Shown here one piece after another: positions 7,803 through 20,988 of a DNA stretch of 64,000 bases. Origin of the DNA: Catenulispora sp. EB89 (GTDB lineage: Bacteria; Actinomycetota; Actinomycetes; Streptomycetales; Catenulisporaceae); contig NZ_JBGCCU010000003.1 in NCBI RefSeq assembly GCF_041261445.1, forward strand, positions 496,001 to 560,000, written 5' to 3'. Every line of letters begins with the position of its first letter. Positions within the stretch are counted from its first letter, which is position 1. Under the pieces are notes generated by a model. That model was not told the DNA's origin. It saw only the letters and a list, made by a program, of their open reading frames with translations, and did no database searches. Both the position numbers and the translations under genes were made by a program.

Positions 7803-10379
<2,577 letters not shown>

Positions 10380-10417
10380 ATCCGGTGAGCTGAGCCGGGA
10401 CACATCCGGCAGGCACG

Positions 10418-10456
10418 AAGCGGCCCGGGCGGGGAGAACCCGCCCGGGCCGCTTTC
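10418..10456. terminator. Strong 16-bp hairpin terminator after pepN
   Basis: AAGCGGCCCGGGCGGG (10418-10433) pairs perfectly with CCCGCCCGGGCCGCTT (10439-10454), followed by TT. It sits between pepN and the convergent DUF5130 gene and can act both ways. Confidence 0.85.
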
Positions 10457-10560
10457 TCACGTACTGACGTACTTGCTGCCGCATGCTCAGTGCTCGCGGA
10501 CGAGCGCCGGCACAGCCGCTTACAGCTGCCTGCCGCTGCTACTGCTACCCCTACCGCCGC

Positions 10561-10950
10561 TTACGGCTGGTCGGCGTGCAGCACCGGCGCCTTCTGCGCG
10601 TGCTCCATCAGCGACCCGAGGCCGTTGACGAGGCCGCCGGCGAGGTCGCCGAGCGCGAAGGTGGAGGCCATGGCGGCCGCGGCCAGGCCGGCGGCGCGGT
10701 CGTCGACCCGGCGCTTGGCGTCCACGCCGGTCACGATCCGCAGCTGGTTGCGGCGCGGGTCGACGACGACCAGCACGGCGCCGTCGGCGTCGGGCAGCTG
10801 CCGGTGCAGCCGGACCGCCTGGGCGTGCAGGTCGCCCTCGACGGAGCCGACGTAGACCGAGAACTTCAGGCCGGTCTGCTGCTCGGCGGTGGCGATCGCC
10901 TTGGCGATGTCCTGCTCCTGACCGGCGGTGAAAGCGTCACCAGCGGGCAC
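10561..10950 (-). CDS. DUF5130 / TPM-domain-like protein
   Basis: 129 residues from a GTG at 10950. It reads as a TPM-like domain: AIATAEQQTGLKFSVYVGSV, then DADGAVLVVVDPRRNQLRIVTG, ending in an Ala/Gly-rich helix. Matches my memory of the actinobacterial DUF5130 family, whose molecular role is unknown. No signal peptide. It overlaps the end of the upstream membrane-protein gene by 14 bp, so the two form an operon, and may act at the membrane with that partner. Confidence 0.8.
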   Translation of the reverse strand: MPAGDAFTAGQEQDIAKAIATAEQQTGLKFSVYVGSVEGDLHAQAVRLHRQLPDADGAVLVVVDPRRNQLRIVTGVDAKRRVDDRAAGLAAAAMASTFALGDLAGGLVNGLGSLMEHAQKAPVLHADQP

Positions 10951-11350
10951 TGGCGCCTCCTTCGGTCTGGGCCTCGGAGTAGGCCACGAGTTCCTTCAGC
11001 GAGGTGCCGGTCAGCGCGCGGTCGGCGGAGTCGCCGTGCTCGTCGCGCGGGCCGCCGAACCAGACCGGTGCCGCCCACCAGCTCAGCTGGTGCGGCCGGT
11101 ACCGGCTGCCGCGGGCGATCGACGGGGCCATCACCAGCAGCGCGATCACGCAGAAGATCGCAGCCGGGATGCCGATGTAGACGAGGATGGTGGCGACGGC
11201 GGACATGCCCGGGCCGGGGTCGTCGCCCGCGTCCCTGTGCAGGGCGAACGCCGGGGACGCCAGCAGCAGGGGGACCGCCGCCAGCGAGCCGAGGGTCGCC
11301 GTACGCAACGCCCGGCGCGTCCGCGCTTCGGGGGTGGTCGGTGGTTTCAC
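10937..11350 (-). CDS. Small conserved actinobacterial membrane protein
   Basis: 137 residues from a GTG at 11350. An N-terminal hydrophobic segment (about 18-36, ATLGSLAAVPLLLASPAFA) looks like a signal peptide with cleavage after AFA. A second helix (about 49-74) and a cytoplasmic tail with WWAAPVWFGGP follow. This is a widely conserved actinobacterial protein that I recall beside DUF5130 genes; its function is unknown. The 14-bp overlap with the downstream DUF5130 gene implies coupling. No catalytic motif is visible. Confidence 0.75.
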   Translation of the reverse strand: MKPPTTPEARTRRALRTATLGSLAAVPLLLASPAFALHRDAGDDPGPGMSAVATILVYIGIPAAIFCVIALLVMAPSIARGSRYRPHQLSWWAAPVWFGGPRDEHGDSADRALTGTSLKELVAYSEAQTEGGASARW

Positions 11351-11392
11351 ACTTCCACCGTATCTGACGTGGTCTCACGCCTGAAAAGCAGG

Positions 11393-11420
11393 GGCCGCCC
11401 CCGGCGAACCGGGGACGGCC
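11393..11420 (-). terminator. Hairpin after the HNH gene
   Basis: GGCCGCCCCCGG pairs with CCGGGGACGGCC around a CGAA loop with one mismatch. It starts about 30 nt beyond the HNH stop codon on the minus strand. Confidence 0.55.
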
Positions 11421-11450
11421 ACCACACGGTGTGCGGGTCAGAGATTCAGG

Positions 11451-11993
11451 TCAGGCGGCCGCGAACGCGCCGTCCAGCCCGGAGCCCTTGGGCTCACCGC
11501 CGTACGCCTCGAGATAAGGCGACCAGCGCGGGTCCTGTCTTCCTGAGGACAGGATCCGCCAAGCCGAACCGGCGGGCTGGGCCGGGGGCTTGCGCATGCG
11601 CCACCCCAGGTCCGGCAACGGACGGTCCGCCTTCACATGGTTGCAGCGCCGGCAGGCCGAGACGACGTTGTCCCAGGCGTGCTGTCCGCCGCGCGAGCGC
11701 GGGATCACATGGTCGATGCTGGTCGCGGGCGCGTCGCAGTAGACGCACCGGCCACCGTCGCGAGCGAAGATCGCACGCCGCGTGAGCGGCACCGCCCGGC
11801 GGTTCGGGACCCTGATGTAGCGGGTCAGACGGATCACCGAGGGCGCGGGCATCGACCAGGTGGCCGCGTGGAGCAGGTCGCCGGATCCCTCAAGGGTGAC
11901 GGCCTTGTCGCTGAGGATCAGAACCACTGCGCGGCGTTGGCTCACGACGCATAACGGCTCATATGAAGCGTTCAAAAGAAGTGCGTGCGGCAC
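11451..11993 (-). CDS. HNH endonuclease family protein
   Basis: 180 residues from a GTG at 11993. The N-terminus PHALLLNASYEPLCVV is typical of a conserved actinobacterial HNH protein. The nuclease core has CVYCD...IDHVIPRSRGG, N in WDNVVSACRRCNHVKAD: two CxxC pairs for zinc plus the His-Asn-His catalytic residues. It should cut DNA with a beta-beta-alpha metal site, but its cellular role is unknown; this family is chromosomal and not tied to a methylase here. A monocistronic unit with a hairpin after it. An overlapping shorter frame is a shadow. Confidence 0.88.
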   Translation of the reverse strand: MPHALLLNASYEPLCVVSQRRAVVLILSDKAVTLEGSGDLLHAATWSMPAPSVIRLTRYIRVPNRRAVPLTRRAIFARDGGRCVYCDAPATSIDHVIPRSRGGQHAWDNVVSACRRCNHVKADRPLPDLGWRMRKPPAQPAGSAWRILSSGRQDPRWSPYLEAYGGEPKGSGLDGAFAAA

Positions 11994-12218
11994 TGGTGCC
12001 TCCTGACCGAGTCCGACGCGTGGCTCGCGCCGGAGCTAACGTTTCCGCCCCGCTTCCAACGCACCCCTCGGTGCGGCTGATGCCTCAGCAGGCGCATCAT
12101 CGCACGTCGGAGCGCGTGTCCACGGATCGGCTCACGGGTAGATCCAGTCTGTCCGCTGTTGTGGTTCCCGCGCTACCAGATTTCACGCACATCTTCAAAA
12201 TCATGTGTCACGAGTGGG

Positions 12219-12246
12219 TTAACACAGATCGACCACAAGACATAGT
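12219..12246 (+). promoter_or_regulatory. Sigma70-like promoter for prolyl oligopeptidase gene
   Basis: TTAACA (12219-12224), a 16-nt spacer, and CATAGT (12241-12246) match the housekeeping consensus well in an otherwise GC-rich strand. The predicted start is about 12253, only a few bases before the ATG at 12257, and no Shine-Dalgarno precedes that ATG, so the mRNA would be near-leaderless. Confidence 0.55.
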
Positions 12247-12256
12247 CTTCTGAGGC

Positions 12257-14437
<2,181 letters not shown>

Positions 14438-14441
14438 CCGC

Positions 14442-15371
14442 ATGGATCTTCGAGTACTCACCGAGCCGCAGCAGGGTGCGACCTACGAGACCCTGCTGCG
14501 GGTCGCGCGCGCCGCCGAGGACCTGGGCTTCGACGGCTTCTTCCGGTCCGATCACTACCGGGCCGGCGGCGTGGCCGACGGCCTGCCGGGGCCCACCGAC
14601 TGCTGGACCACGCTGGCCGGGTTGGCGCGCGAGACGAAGCGGATCCGTCTGGGCTCCCTGGTGACGCCGGTGGCGTTCCGGCTCCCGGGGCCGCTGGCGA
14701 TCCAGGTCGCGCAGGTGGACCAGATGTCCGGCGGCCGGATCGAGCTGGGGCTGGGCACCGGCTGGGACGCCGCCGAGCACGCCGCGTACGGGATCCCGTT
14801 CCCGGAGCGCCGGTTCGACCTGCTCGAGGAGCAGCTGCGGATCGTCACCGGCCTGTGGCGGACGCCGCGCGGCGAGAAGTTCTCGTTCAAGGGCGAGCAC
14901 TACGAACTCACCGACTCCCCCGCGCTCCCCAAGGCGGCGCAGCGCCCGCATCCGCCGATCATCGTCGGCGGCCGCGGTCCGAAGCGGACGCCGCGGCTGG
15001 CCGCGATGTACGCGTCCGAGTACAACTCGAACTTTCGGCCGTCGGACCAGGTGGCGGAGAGTTATGTCCGGGTGCGGGAGGCTTGTGCGGCGGTCGGGCG
15101 CGATCCCGGCACCCTGACGCTGTCCGTGACCCTGGTCGTGGCCTGCGGACGGACCCCCGCGGAGATCGAGAAGCGGGCCGACGCGATCGCCGGCAAGGCG
15201 GCGGCGAACCAGGTCGTGCTGCGTTTGACGCCGGCGCAGCTCGTCGAAAAACTTGGCGAATATCACGCCGCCGGCGCGCGCCGCGTCTACCTGCGCACCT
15301 TCGACCTCGACGACCTGGACCACCTCGCGCTGATAGCGAACGACGTACTTCCGCTCATCCGCATCCTCTAA
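14442..15371 (+). CDS. LLM-class F420-dependent oxidoreductase
   Basis: 309 residues starting MDLRVLTEPQQGATYETLL. The bacterial-luciferase-like TIM barrel shows FDGFFRSDHY, RIRLGSLVTPVAFR, GGRIELGLGTGW and PHPPIIVGGRGPKRT, the typical flavin/F420-binding pattern (it resembles the TIGR03560 group). The substrate is unknown. It starts 4 bp after the prolyl oligopeptidase stop, which suggests one transcript, although the functions have no obvious link. Cytosolic. Confidence 0.88.
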   Translation: MDLRVLTEPQQGATYETLLRVARAAEDLGFDGFFRSDHYRAGGVADGLPGPTDCWTTLAGLARETKRIRLGSLVTPVAFRLPGPLAIQVAQVDQMSGGRIELGLGTGWDAAEHAAYGIPFPERRFDLLEEQLRIVTGLWRTPRGEKFSFKGEHYELTDSPALPKAAQRPHPPIIVGGRGPKRTPRLAAMYASEYNSNFRPSDQVAESYVRVREACAAVGRDPGTLTLSVTLVVACGRTPAEIEKRADAIAGKAAANQVVLRLTPAQLVEKLGEYHAAGARRVYLRTFDLDDLDHLALIANDVLPLIRIL

Positions 15372-15424
15372 TGTGGCGATGTTTTCGTACGTCTTCCCCA
15401 TGACCCCGTGAGGCCCCGAACCAC

Positions 15425-16483
15425 GTGTCCGTCGCAGTTTCCCCTCTCGCCGCCGCGCACAGGGCCCCGACGCCCGGAACACCCGGAACGCCCGGCGCGC
15501 CGTCGACCAGCCCGACCGACTCGATGACAACGAAGGTGGTGCATGTGAGCAACTGGTTCAGCGACCACTCGGGACTGATCGTCTCGGACACGATCGCGAT
15601 CGTGTCGATCATCGTCGTCTCGCTGATCATCCGGAAGGTCACCCTGACCTTCATCAGGCGGGCCGTGGACAAGGCCGCGATGCGCGCCGAGTCCAAGCCG
15701 GGGCGCTTCCTGGAGTCCGGGCTGCTGATGGGCGCCGAGCGGCGGATGCAGCGCACCCGGGCGCTGGGCGGCGTGCTCGGCAGCATCGCCAGCGTGACCA
15801 TCATGATCATCGCGGCCCTGATGATCATCGACCAGCTGCGCATCTCCACCGGGCCGATCCTGGCCTCGGTCGGCGGCCTGTCGGTGGCGATCGGCTTCGG
15901 CGCCCGGGACGTGGTCACCGACCTGCTCGCCGGGATATTCATGATCATGGAGGACCAGTACGGGGTCGGCGACTTCATCGACGCCGGCGACGCCAAGGGC
16001 ACCGTGGAGGAGGTCGGGCTGCGGGTCACGCAGCTGCGCGACATCGACGGCGTGGTCTGGTACGTCCGCAACGGCACGATCAAGCGGATCGGCAACCAGT
16101 CGCAGGGGCACGCGCGGGCCATCGTGGACGTGCCGGTCGCCTACACCGAGACCCCCAACCGGGTCCGCGACATCATGGTCGAGACCGCGCACCAGCTGTT
16201 CGAGGACCCGATGTGGAAGGACAGCTTCCTGTCCGAGGCGCCGACCGTGGCCGGCATCGAGTCCATCGAGGGCGACCACATGATGATGCGCGTCAGCATG
16301 CGCACCGCCCCGCGCGCCAGCTCCGAGGTGGCGCGGGAGTTGCGTTCGCGGCTGCTCCACGCGTTCGACGAGGCCGGGGTGAAGGTCGGCCTCACCGCCG
16401 CCAGCGGGACCAACGGCGCCGAGGACGCGGTCGCCGCGGCGCCGCACGTGCCGCAACCCCTGAAGAGTCCATCGAACGGTTGA
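15425..16483 (+). CDS. MscS-family mechanosensitive ion channel
   Basis: 352 residues from a GTG at 15425. A Pro/Thr-rich N-terminal tail precedes membrane helices at about 50-70 and 120-145. The pore-lining helix with ILASVGGLSVAIGFGARDVVTDLLAG is the MscS signature, followed by the beta domain (DFIDAGDAKGTVEEVGLR) and the C-terminal mixed domain. It releases solutes on hypo-osmotic shock. ATG at 15524 is an alternative start that would remove the poorly conserved tail. It lies in the same direction as the upstream oxidoreductase, with a 53-bp gap. Confidence 0.9.
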   Translation: MSVAVSPLAAAHRAPTPGTPGTPGAPSTSPTDSMTTKVVHVSNWFSDHSGLIVSDTIAIVSIIVVSLIIRKVTLTFIRRAVDKAAMRAESKPGRFLESGLLMGAERRMQRTRALGGVLGSIASVTIMIIAALMIIDQLRISTGPILASVGGLSVAIGFGARDVVTDLLAGIFMIMEDQYGVGDFIDAGDAKGTVEEVGLRVTQLRDIDGVVWYVRNGTIKRIGNQSQGHARAIVDVPVAYTETPNRVRDIMVETAHQLFEDPMWKDSFLSEAPTVAGIESIEGDHMMMRVSMRTAPRASSEVARELRSRLLHAFDEAGVKVGLTAASGTNGAEDAVAAAPHVPQPLKSPSNG

Positions 16484-16544
16484 CCCCGGGGTTCAACCGG
16501 TAGCACCTCATGCCGTGACCGCCTCCAGGGCCACCGTAGGAGGC

Positions 16545-17399
16545 ATGACCACAGCACTGCGCGTCAGGGGACTGCGCAAGAACTACGGGGACGCCGCGGC
16601 GCTCGCCGGCGTCGATCTGGACGTCGCCGCCGGCGAGGTCTTCGCACTGCTGGGACCGAACGGCGCGGGCAAGAGCACCGCCGTTGAGATCCTGGAGGGG
16701 TTGCGGGGGCGCGACGCGGGCGAGGTGTCGGTGCTGGGCGTGGACCCGGCCCAGGCGGACCACCGGTGGCGGGCCCGGATCGGGGTCGTGCTGCAGGAGG
16801 CCAAGGACTTCACGATGCTGCGGGTCGGGGAGGCCGTGCGGCAGTTCGGCGCCTACTACCCGGCGCCGCGCGACCCCGCCGAGGTGATCGCGGCCGTGGG
16901 GCTCACCGAGCAGACCCGGACCCTCACCTCGCGGCTGTCCGGGGGCCAGCGGCGGCGGCTGGACGTGGCGCTCGGCATCGTCGGCGGTCCGGAACTGCTG
17001 TTCCTGGACGAGCCGACGACCGGCTTCGACCCGGCCGCGCGGCGGCAGTTCTGGGAGCTCATCCGCTCGCTGCGCACCGCCGGGACCACCATCCTGCTCA
17101 CCACGCACTATCTGGACGAGGCCGAGGCGCTGGCCGACCGGGTCGGCGTGCTGTCCAAGGGACAGCTGGTCGAGGTGGACGCGCCGGAGCGGCTCGGCGG
17201 GCGGGACCGGGCCGCCGCGATCGTGTCCTGGGAGGAGGACGGCCGGCGCCGCGAGGAGCACACCGCGGAGCCGACGCGGTTCGTCGCAGAGCTCTCGACG
17301 CTGTTCCGGGGCGAGATCCCGGGGCTGTCGGTGGTGCGGCCGTCGCTGGAGGACATCTATCTGGGCCTGATCGGGGCGGACGAGGAGAGTGCGCGATGA
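16545..17399 (+). CDS. ABC-2 type exporter, ATP-binding subunit
   Basis: 284 residues. Walker A GPNGAGKST, Q-loop VLQEAKD, signature LSGGQRRR, Walker B ELLFLDEPTTGFDP and switch His in LLTTHYLDEAEAL are all intact. It belongs to the DrrA/CcmA-like daunorubicin-type exporters. The ATG at 16545 has an AGGAGG that is very close (one base away); a GTG at 16515 is the alternative. Its stop overlaps the permease start (ATGA), so the subunits are coupled. The co-transcribed sensor kinase and response regulator suggest an inducible efflux or cell-envelope stress module. Confidence 0.9.
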   Translation: MTTALRVRGLRKNYGDAAALAGVDLDVAAGEVFALLGPNGAGKSTAVEILEGLRGRDAGEVSVLGVDPAQADHRWRARIGVVLQEAKDFTMLRVGEAVRQFGAYYPAPRDPAEVIAAVGLTEQTRTLTSRLSGGQRRRLDVALGIVGGPELLFLDEPTTGFDPAARRQFWELIRSLRTAGTTILLTTHYLDEAEALADRVGVLSKGQLVEVDAPERLGGRDRAAAIVSWEEDGRRREEHTAEPTRFVAELSTLFRGEIPGLSVVRPSLEDIYLGLIGADEESAR

Positions 17400-18274
17400 G
17401 CGCGGTGACCGGGCAGACAGTCGAGTCGGTGGGGGCCGCGGTGGGGACGACTGAGGCCGTGGCCCGCCAGCGCGCCACGCTGAGCGAGGTCTGGCGGATC
17501 GGCCGGGTCCGGATGGCCGTCGAGGTGGTGCAGCTGACCCGCAACACCGGGCTGCTGATCTACACCTTCGCGCTGCCGGTGGTGATGCTGCTGCTGTTCG
17601 GCTCGATCTTCCGGGGGAAGATCGACGGGACCTCGGCGACCTACCAGCAGGTCTACGCGACCGGGATGATCGGGATGTGCGTCATCAACGGCGCGCTGCA
17701 GAACCTGGCGTTCCAGGTGGCCACCGAGCGCCACACCAAGGCGCTGAAACGGCTGCGGACCACCCCGATGCCGGCCGCGTCGTACTTCCTGGGCAAGGTG
17801 GCCTCGGTCCTGGCCTCGACGGTCGCGCAGGTCACCGTCATGCTGCTGGTCGGGGTGACGGTGATGGGGCTGAAGCTGCCCGCCTCGCCGGGGCCGTGGA
17901 TCACCTTCACCTGGGTGCTGATACTCGGCTGCACGGCGTGCAGCCTGCTGGGGATCGGGCTGAGCAGCCTGATCCGGTCGGAGAACGGCTCGGCGATCGT
18001 CTGGCTGCCGATCATGGTGTTGCAGTTCATCTCGGGGGTGTTCATCCTGTTCTCGCAGCTGCCCAAGCCGGTCCAGGAGATCGGCGCGATGTTCCCGATC
18101 AAGTGGCTGTGCCAGGGGATGCGCTCGGTGTTCCTGCCGGACTCGTTCAAGGCCGTCGAGCCCGCCGGGTCCTGGGAGCACGGGCGGCTCGCCCTGGTGC
18201 TGGCGGCCTGGTGTGTGATCGGCTTGGCGCTGTGCCTGAAGACGTTCAGCTGGCGGGGAAGGGACGACGGGTGA
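17396..18274 (+). CDS. ABC-2 type exporter, permease subunit
   Basis: 292 residues from an ATG overlapping the ATPase stop by 4 bp. About six membrane helices (first near 55-75, last near 262-282) and the ABC-2 family cytoplasmic motif ERHTKALKRLRTTPM between helices 2 and 3. It would form the pathway for drug or lipid export with the preceding ATPase. Its stop overlaps the kinase start by GTGA. Confidence 0.9.
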   Translation: MSAVTGQTVESVGAAVGTTEAVARQRATLSEVWRIGRVRMAVEVVQLTRNTGLLIYTFALPVVMLLLFGSIFRGKIDGTSATYQQVYATGMIGMCVINGALQNLAFQVATERHTKALKRLRTTPMPAASYFLGKVASVLASTVAQVTVMLLVGVTVMGLKLPASPGPWITFTWVLILGCTACSLLGIGLSSLIRSENGSAIVWLPIMVLQFISGVFILFSQLPKPVQEIGAMFPIKWLCQGMRSVFLPDSFKAVEPAGSWEHGRLALVLAAWCVIGLALCLKTFSWRGRDDG

Positions 18275-19668
18275 CCGAGCCCGCGGCGACGGCGGCTGGG
18301 CCCGAGGGCCCGGTCGCTGTCCCGGCGTCCGCACAGGCCGGTGTCGGGGCGGCGGCGAGCCGGGGCGGCGGTGACGGCGGTGACGGCGGTGGCGGCGACA
18401 CCAGCACCGGCACCGGCACCGGCGCTGGCGCTGGTGGCATCGCCGGCACCGACGGCGGCGCGGCACGGGCCGACCGTTCCGGGTCCGCGACCAGCCCGAC
18501 GGTGGCCGAGGACAGCCGCGAGTCCTTCCGCTCGTGGACGCGCATCGCCCGGCTGTGGGCCGTGGCCTGGCACTTCGCGCTGCTGGTCAGCGTGGTGCTG
18601 GTGGTCATCGGCAGGCAGCCGCTGTGGCTGCTGGTCCTGATCGCCGCGATGTCGGCCTCGTACCTGCTGCTGGAATACCCCTGGCTGCTCGACCGGGCGC
18701 CCCGCCGGGCGGTCTACTACCACCTGGCCATCGCCTCCGCGCTCTCCTTCGTCCTGGTCTGGGTCGATCCCAGCCTGACCTTCCTGGCGAGCATCGTCCT
18801 GTCCCAGTTCTCGCCGCTGACCGGGTTCCGGATCCGGGGTCTGGCGACCATGGCGGGCGTGGCGGCGGTGCTGACCCTGCCGATCCTGCTCCGAGGCGGC
18901 GTGAGCTGGGGCGGCCTGGCCGGCTGGGTCCTGACCGCCGGATCGGCGCTGCTGGTCAACCTGTTCATCGGCGGTTTCTTCGTGGAGATGCTGAACGACA
19001 ACGACCGGCGCGGCGCGCTCATCCGCGAGTTGGAGGACACCCGCGAGGAGCTGGAGCGGGCCCACCACGAGGCCGGGGTCCGCGAGGAGCGCGAGCGGCT
19101 GGCCCGCGAGATCCACGACACCCTGGCACAGGGGTTCACCAGCCTGCTGATGCTGATCCAGGCCGCCGACGCGACGCTGGACACCGACCCGGCCACCACC
19201 CGCCAACGCCTGGACCTGGCCGCCCGGACCGCCCGCGAAAACCTCGCCGAGGCCAGGGCCCTGATCGGCGGAGACCCGACCGCGGGACTCCCGCTGGACG
19301 CGGCGTTGCGGAGGGCGGCGGCGCGGATCGGCGAGGAGCTGGGCATGGCCACCTCGGTCGACATCGGCGGGAGCCCGCGCGCGCTGACCGCCAACGTCCA
19401 GGTGGTGACGCTGCGGATCGCGCAGGAGGCTCTGGCGAACGTCCGCAAGCACGCGCAGGCCGCGACGGTGACGGTCTGGCTGACCTACGGCGCCGAGCAG
19501 CTGACGCTGGCTGTGGAGGACGACGGGGTCGGCATGCCCGAGACCCCTTGCAAAGGCTTCGGCCTGCGCTCGATGCGCGAGCGCGTCGAGCAGGTCGGCG
19601 GAGCCCTGACCATCACCAGCGCGCCCGGCGCCGGGACCCGAGTGGGGGCGGAGGTGCCTTATGAGTGA
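18271..19668 (+). CDS. NarL-type two-component sensor histidine kinase (HisKA_3)
   Basis: 465 residues from a GTG overlapping the permease stop. The first about 85 residues are low complexity (Gly/Thr/Ala repeats from near-tandem GGCACC units). Five or six hydrophobic helices follow (95-245). The HisKA_3 dimerisation helix contains EERERLAREIHDTLAQG with phospho-acceptor His282. The ATPase has the N-box (QEALANVRKHA) and G-boxes (DDGVGM, GFGLRSMRERV). It resembles DesK/LiaS kinases that sense membrane state. The signal is unknown; it feeds the regulator encoded directly downstream. Confidence 0.9.
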   Translation: MTEPAATAAGPEGPVAVPASAQAGVGAAASRGGGDGGDGGGGDTSTGTGTGAGAGGIAGTDGGAARADRSGSATSPTVAEDSRESFRSWTRIARLWAVAWHFALLVSVVLVVIGRQPLWLLVLIAAMSASYLLLEYPWLLDRAPRRAVYYHLAIASALSFVLVWVDPSLTFLASIVLSQFSPLTGFRIRGLATMAGVAAVLTLPILLRGGVSWGGLAGWVLTAGSALLVNLFIGGFFVEMLNDNDRRGALIRELEDTREELERAHHEAGVREERERLAREIHDTLAQGFTSLLMLIQAADATLDTDPATTRQRLDLAARTARENLAEARALIGGDPTAGLPLDAALRRAAARIGEELGMATSVDIGGSPRALTANVQVVTLRIAQEALANVRKHAQAATVTVWLTYGAEQLTLAVEDDGVGMPETPCKGFGLRSMRERVEQVGGALTITSAPGAGTRVGAEVPYE

Positions 19669-20413
19669 CGGCGCGCGTGCGGAAGCTGCGGGATCGGCGA
19701 GGGCTGCGGGGCCGGCGGGATCGGCAGGATCCGCAGGCCCGACCGGCGCAGGAAGCTCAGCCCGACTTGAGTCCCCCTTCGGCTCCGCTCCCCCGAGTCT
19801 CCGGGTCCTGATCGTCGACGACCACCCGGTGGTCCGGGCCGGCCTGACCGGCATGCTGGCCGCCGAACCGGACCTGGACGTGGTCGCCGAGGCCGCCGAC
19901 GGCGCCGAGGCCGTGCGCCTGGCCCTGGAGCTGGCGCCCGACGTGGTCCTGATGGACCTGCGGATGGCCGGGATGGACGGCGTCGAGGCCACCGCCCGGC
20001 TGGCCGCCGAGGCCCCGGCGATCAAGGTGCTGATCCTGACCACCTACGACACGGACGCCGACATCGTCCGGGCCGTCGAGGCCGGGGCGACCGGCTACCT
20101 GCTCAAGGACACCCCGCGCGCGGACCTGGCCGAGGCCGTGCGGCTGGCCGCCCGCGGCGAGACGGTCCTGGCCCCCGCGGTGGCCGCCAAGCTGGTCAGC
20201 CGCATGCGCCAGCCCGCCGCGCAGCCGCTGACGCCGCGCGAGCGCGAGGTGCTGGCGCTCGTCGCCCGAGGCCTGGCCAACGCCGAGATCGGGCGCGAGC
20301 TGTTCATCAGCGAGGCCACGGTGAAGACCCACCTGGTCCGGGTCTTCGGCAAGCTCGGCGTGGACGACCGCACCGCCGCGGTGACGAAGGCGATGGCCCA
20401 GGGCCTGCTCTGA
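19661..20413 (+). CDS. LuxR/NarL-family response regulator
   Basis: 250 residues from an ATG that overlaps the kinase end by 8 bp. An Ala/Gly-rich tail of about 45 residues precedes the receiver domain (LRVLIVDDHPVVRAGL). The phospho-acceptor is Asp99 in VLMDLRMAGMDG, with Thr in LILTTYD and Lys in YLLKDT. The C-terminal LuxR helix-turn-helix runs from LTPREREVLALVARG to GKLGVDDRTAAV. It probably controls the linked ABC exporter operon. The N-terminal extension is unusual; an internal start would remove it but none is clearly better. Confidence 0.92.
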   Translation: MSDGARAEAAGSARAAGPAGSAGSAGPTGAGSSARLESPFGSAPPSLRVLIVDDHPVVRAGLTGMLAAEPDLDVVAEAADGAEAVRLALELAPDVVLMDLRMAGMDGVEATARLAAEAPAIKVLILTTYDTDADIVRAVEAGATGYLLKDTPRADLAEAVRLAARGETVLAPAVAAKLVSRMRQPAAQPLTPREREVLALVARGLANAEIGRELFISEATVKTHLVRVFGKLGVDDRTAAVTKAMAQGLL

Positions 20414-20420
20414 TGGGGGT

Positions 20421-20894
20421 ATGACCCCCGAGGAAGCCCGCACTGTTTTCCTGCGGCAGCCGCACGCGATCCTGGCCACCGCGGACGCTTCAGGCGTCCC
20501 TCACCTGGTCCCGGTAGTGTTCGCCGAGATCGGCGACGGCCTGGCGCTGGTGGTGGACCACAAGCCCAAGCGCAGCACGGATCTGAAGCGTTTGCGGAAC
20601 ATCGCGGCGAACCCACACGTCTCCTTATTGACGGAGCACTACGACGCCGACTGGGACGCCCTGTGGTGGGCCCGGGCCGACGGCACCGCGCGGGTCAGCC
20701 CGCTGACGCCCGACGTGCTCGCCGCGTTCCAGCGGAAGTACGCGCAGTACCGCGCGACGCCGCCGCAGGGGCCGGCGGTCGCGGTGGCCGTCGCGAGGTG
20801 GTCGGGGTGGTCAGCGTGGTCGGGGTGGTCAGCGCAGCAGCCGGAGCGGCCGTCGACGTGGCCGCGCCGGGGGGCTCGGGGGAAAGACTCTTGA
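20421..20894 (+). CDS. PPOX-class F420-dependent oxidoreductase (TIGR03668-like)
   Basis: 157 residues. The split-barrel flavoprotein pattern is seen in FLRQPHAILATADASGVPHLVPVVF, DHKPKRSTDLKRLRNI and NPHVSLLTEHYDADWDALWWARADG, matching the F420-binding pyridoxamine-oxidase-like group. The C-terminal strand carries WSGWSAWSGWSA, made by an exact 18-bp tandem duplication (20798-20833). It lies 7 bp after the response regulator gene. Substrate unknown. Confidence 0.85.
   Translation: MTPEEARTVFLRQPHAILATADASGVPHLVPVVFAEIGDGLALVVDHKPKRSTDLKRLRNIAANPHVSLLTEHYDADWDALWWARADGTARVSPLTPDVLAAFQRKYAQYRATPPQGPAVAVAVARWSGWSAWSGWSAQQPERPSTWPRRGARGKDS
20798..20833 (+). repeat. Exact 18-bp tandem duplication inside the F420 oxidoreductase gene
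   Basis: GTGGTCGGGGTGGTCAGC occurs twice without a mismatch. It is in frame and duplicates a WSGWSA-type hexapeptide at the end of the domain. Confidence 0.9.
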
Positions 20895-20919
20895 CGAGTG
20901 TGAGCAGGACCGCTAACCT
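20891..20919 (+). promoter_or_regulatory. Promoter of the ROK/GH4 sugar operon
   Basis: TTGACG (20891-20896), 17-nt spacer, TAACCT (20914-20919). The -35 overlaps the stop of the preceding gene. The predicted transcription start (about 20926) is immediately before the palindromic operator. Confidence 0.6.
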
Positions 20920-20928
20920 GCCTTTTCG

Positions 20929-20945
20929 TTAGTAAACTTTCCTAA
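20929..20945. promoter_or_regulatory. Palindromic ROK-type operator
   Basis: TTAGTAAACTTTCCTAA is an 8-1-8 inverted repeat with one mismatch. It resembles the AGGAAA/TTTCCT palindromes reported for actinobacterial ROK repressors such as CsnR. It sits just downstream of the predicted transcription start and 44 bp before the ROK gene, ideal for autorepression. Confidence 0.65.
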
Positions 20946-20988
20946 TAGATGCCCACCGGCACCGGGAAGCGGGGAGGAGAATGCCGCC

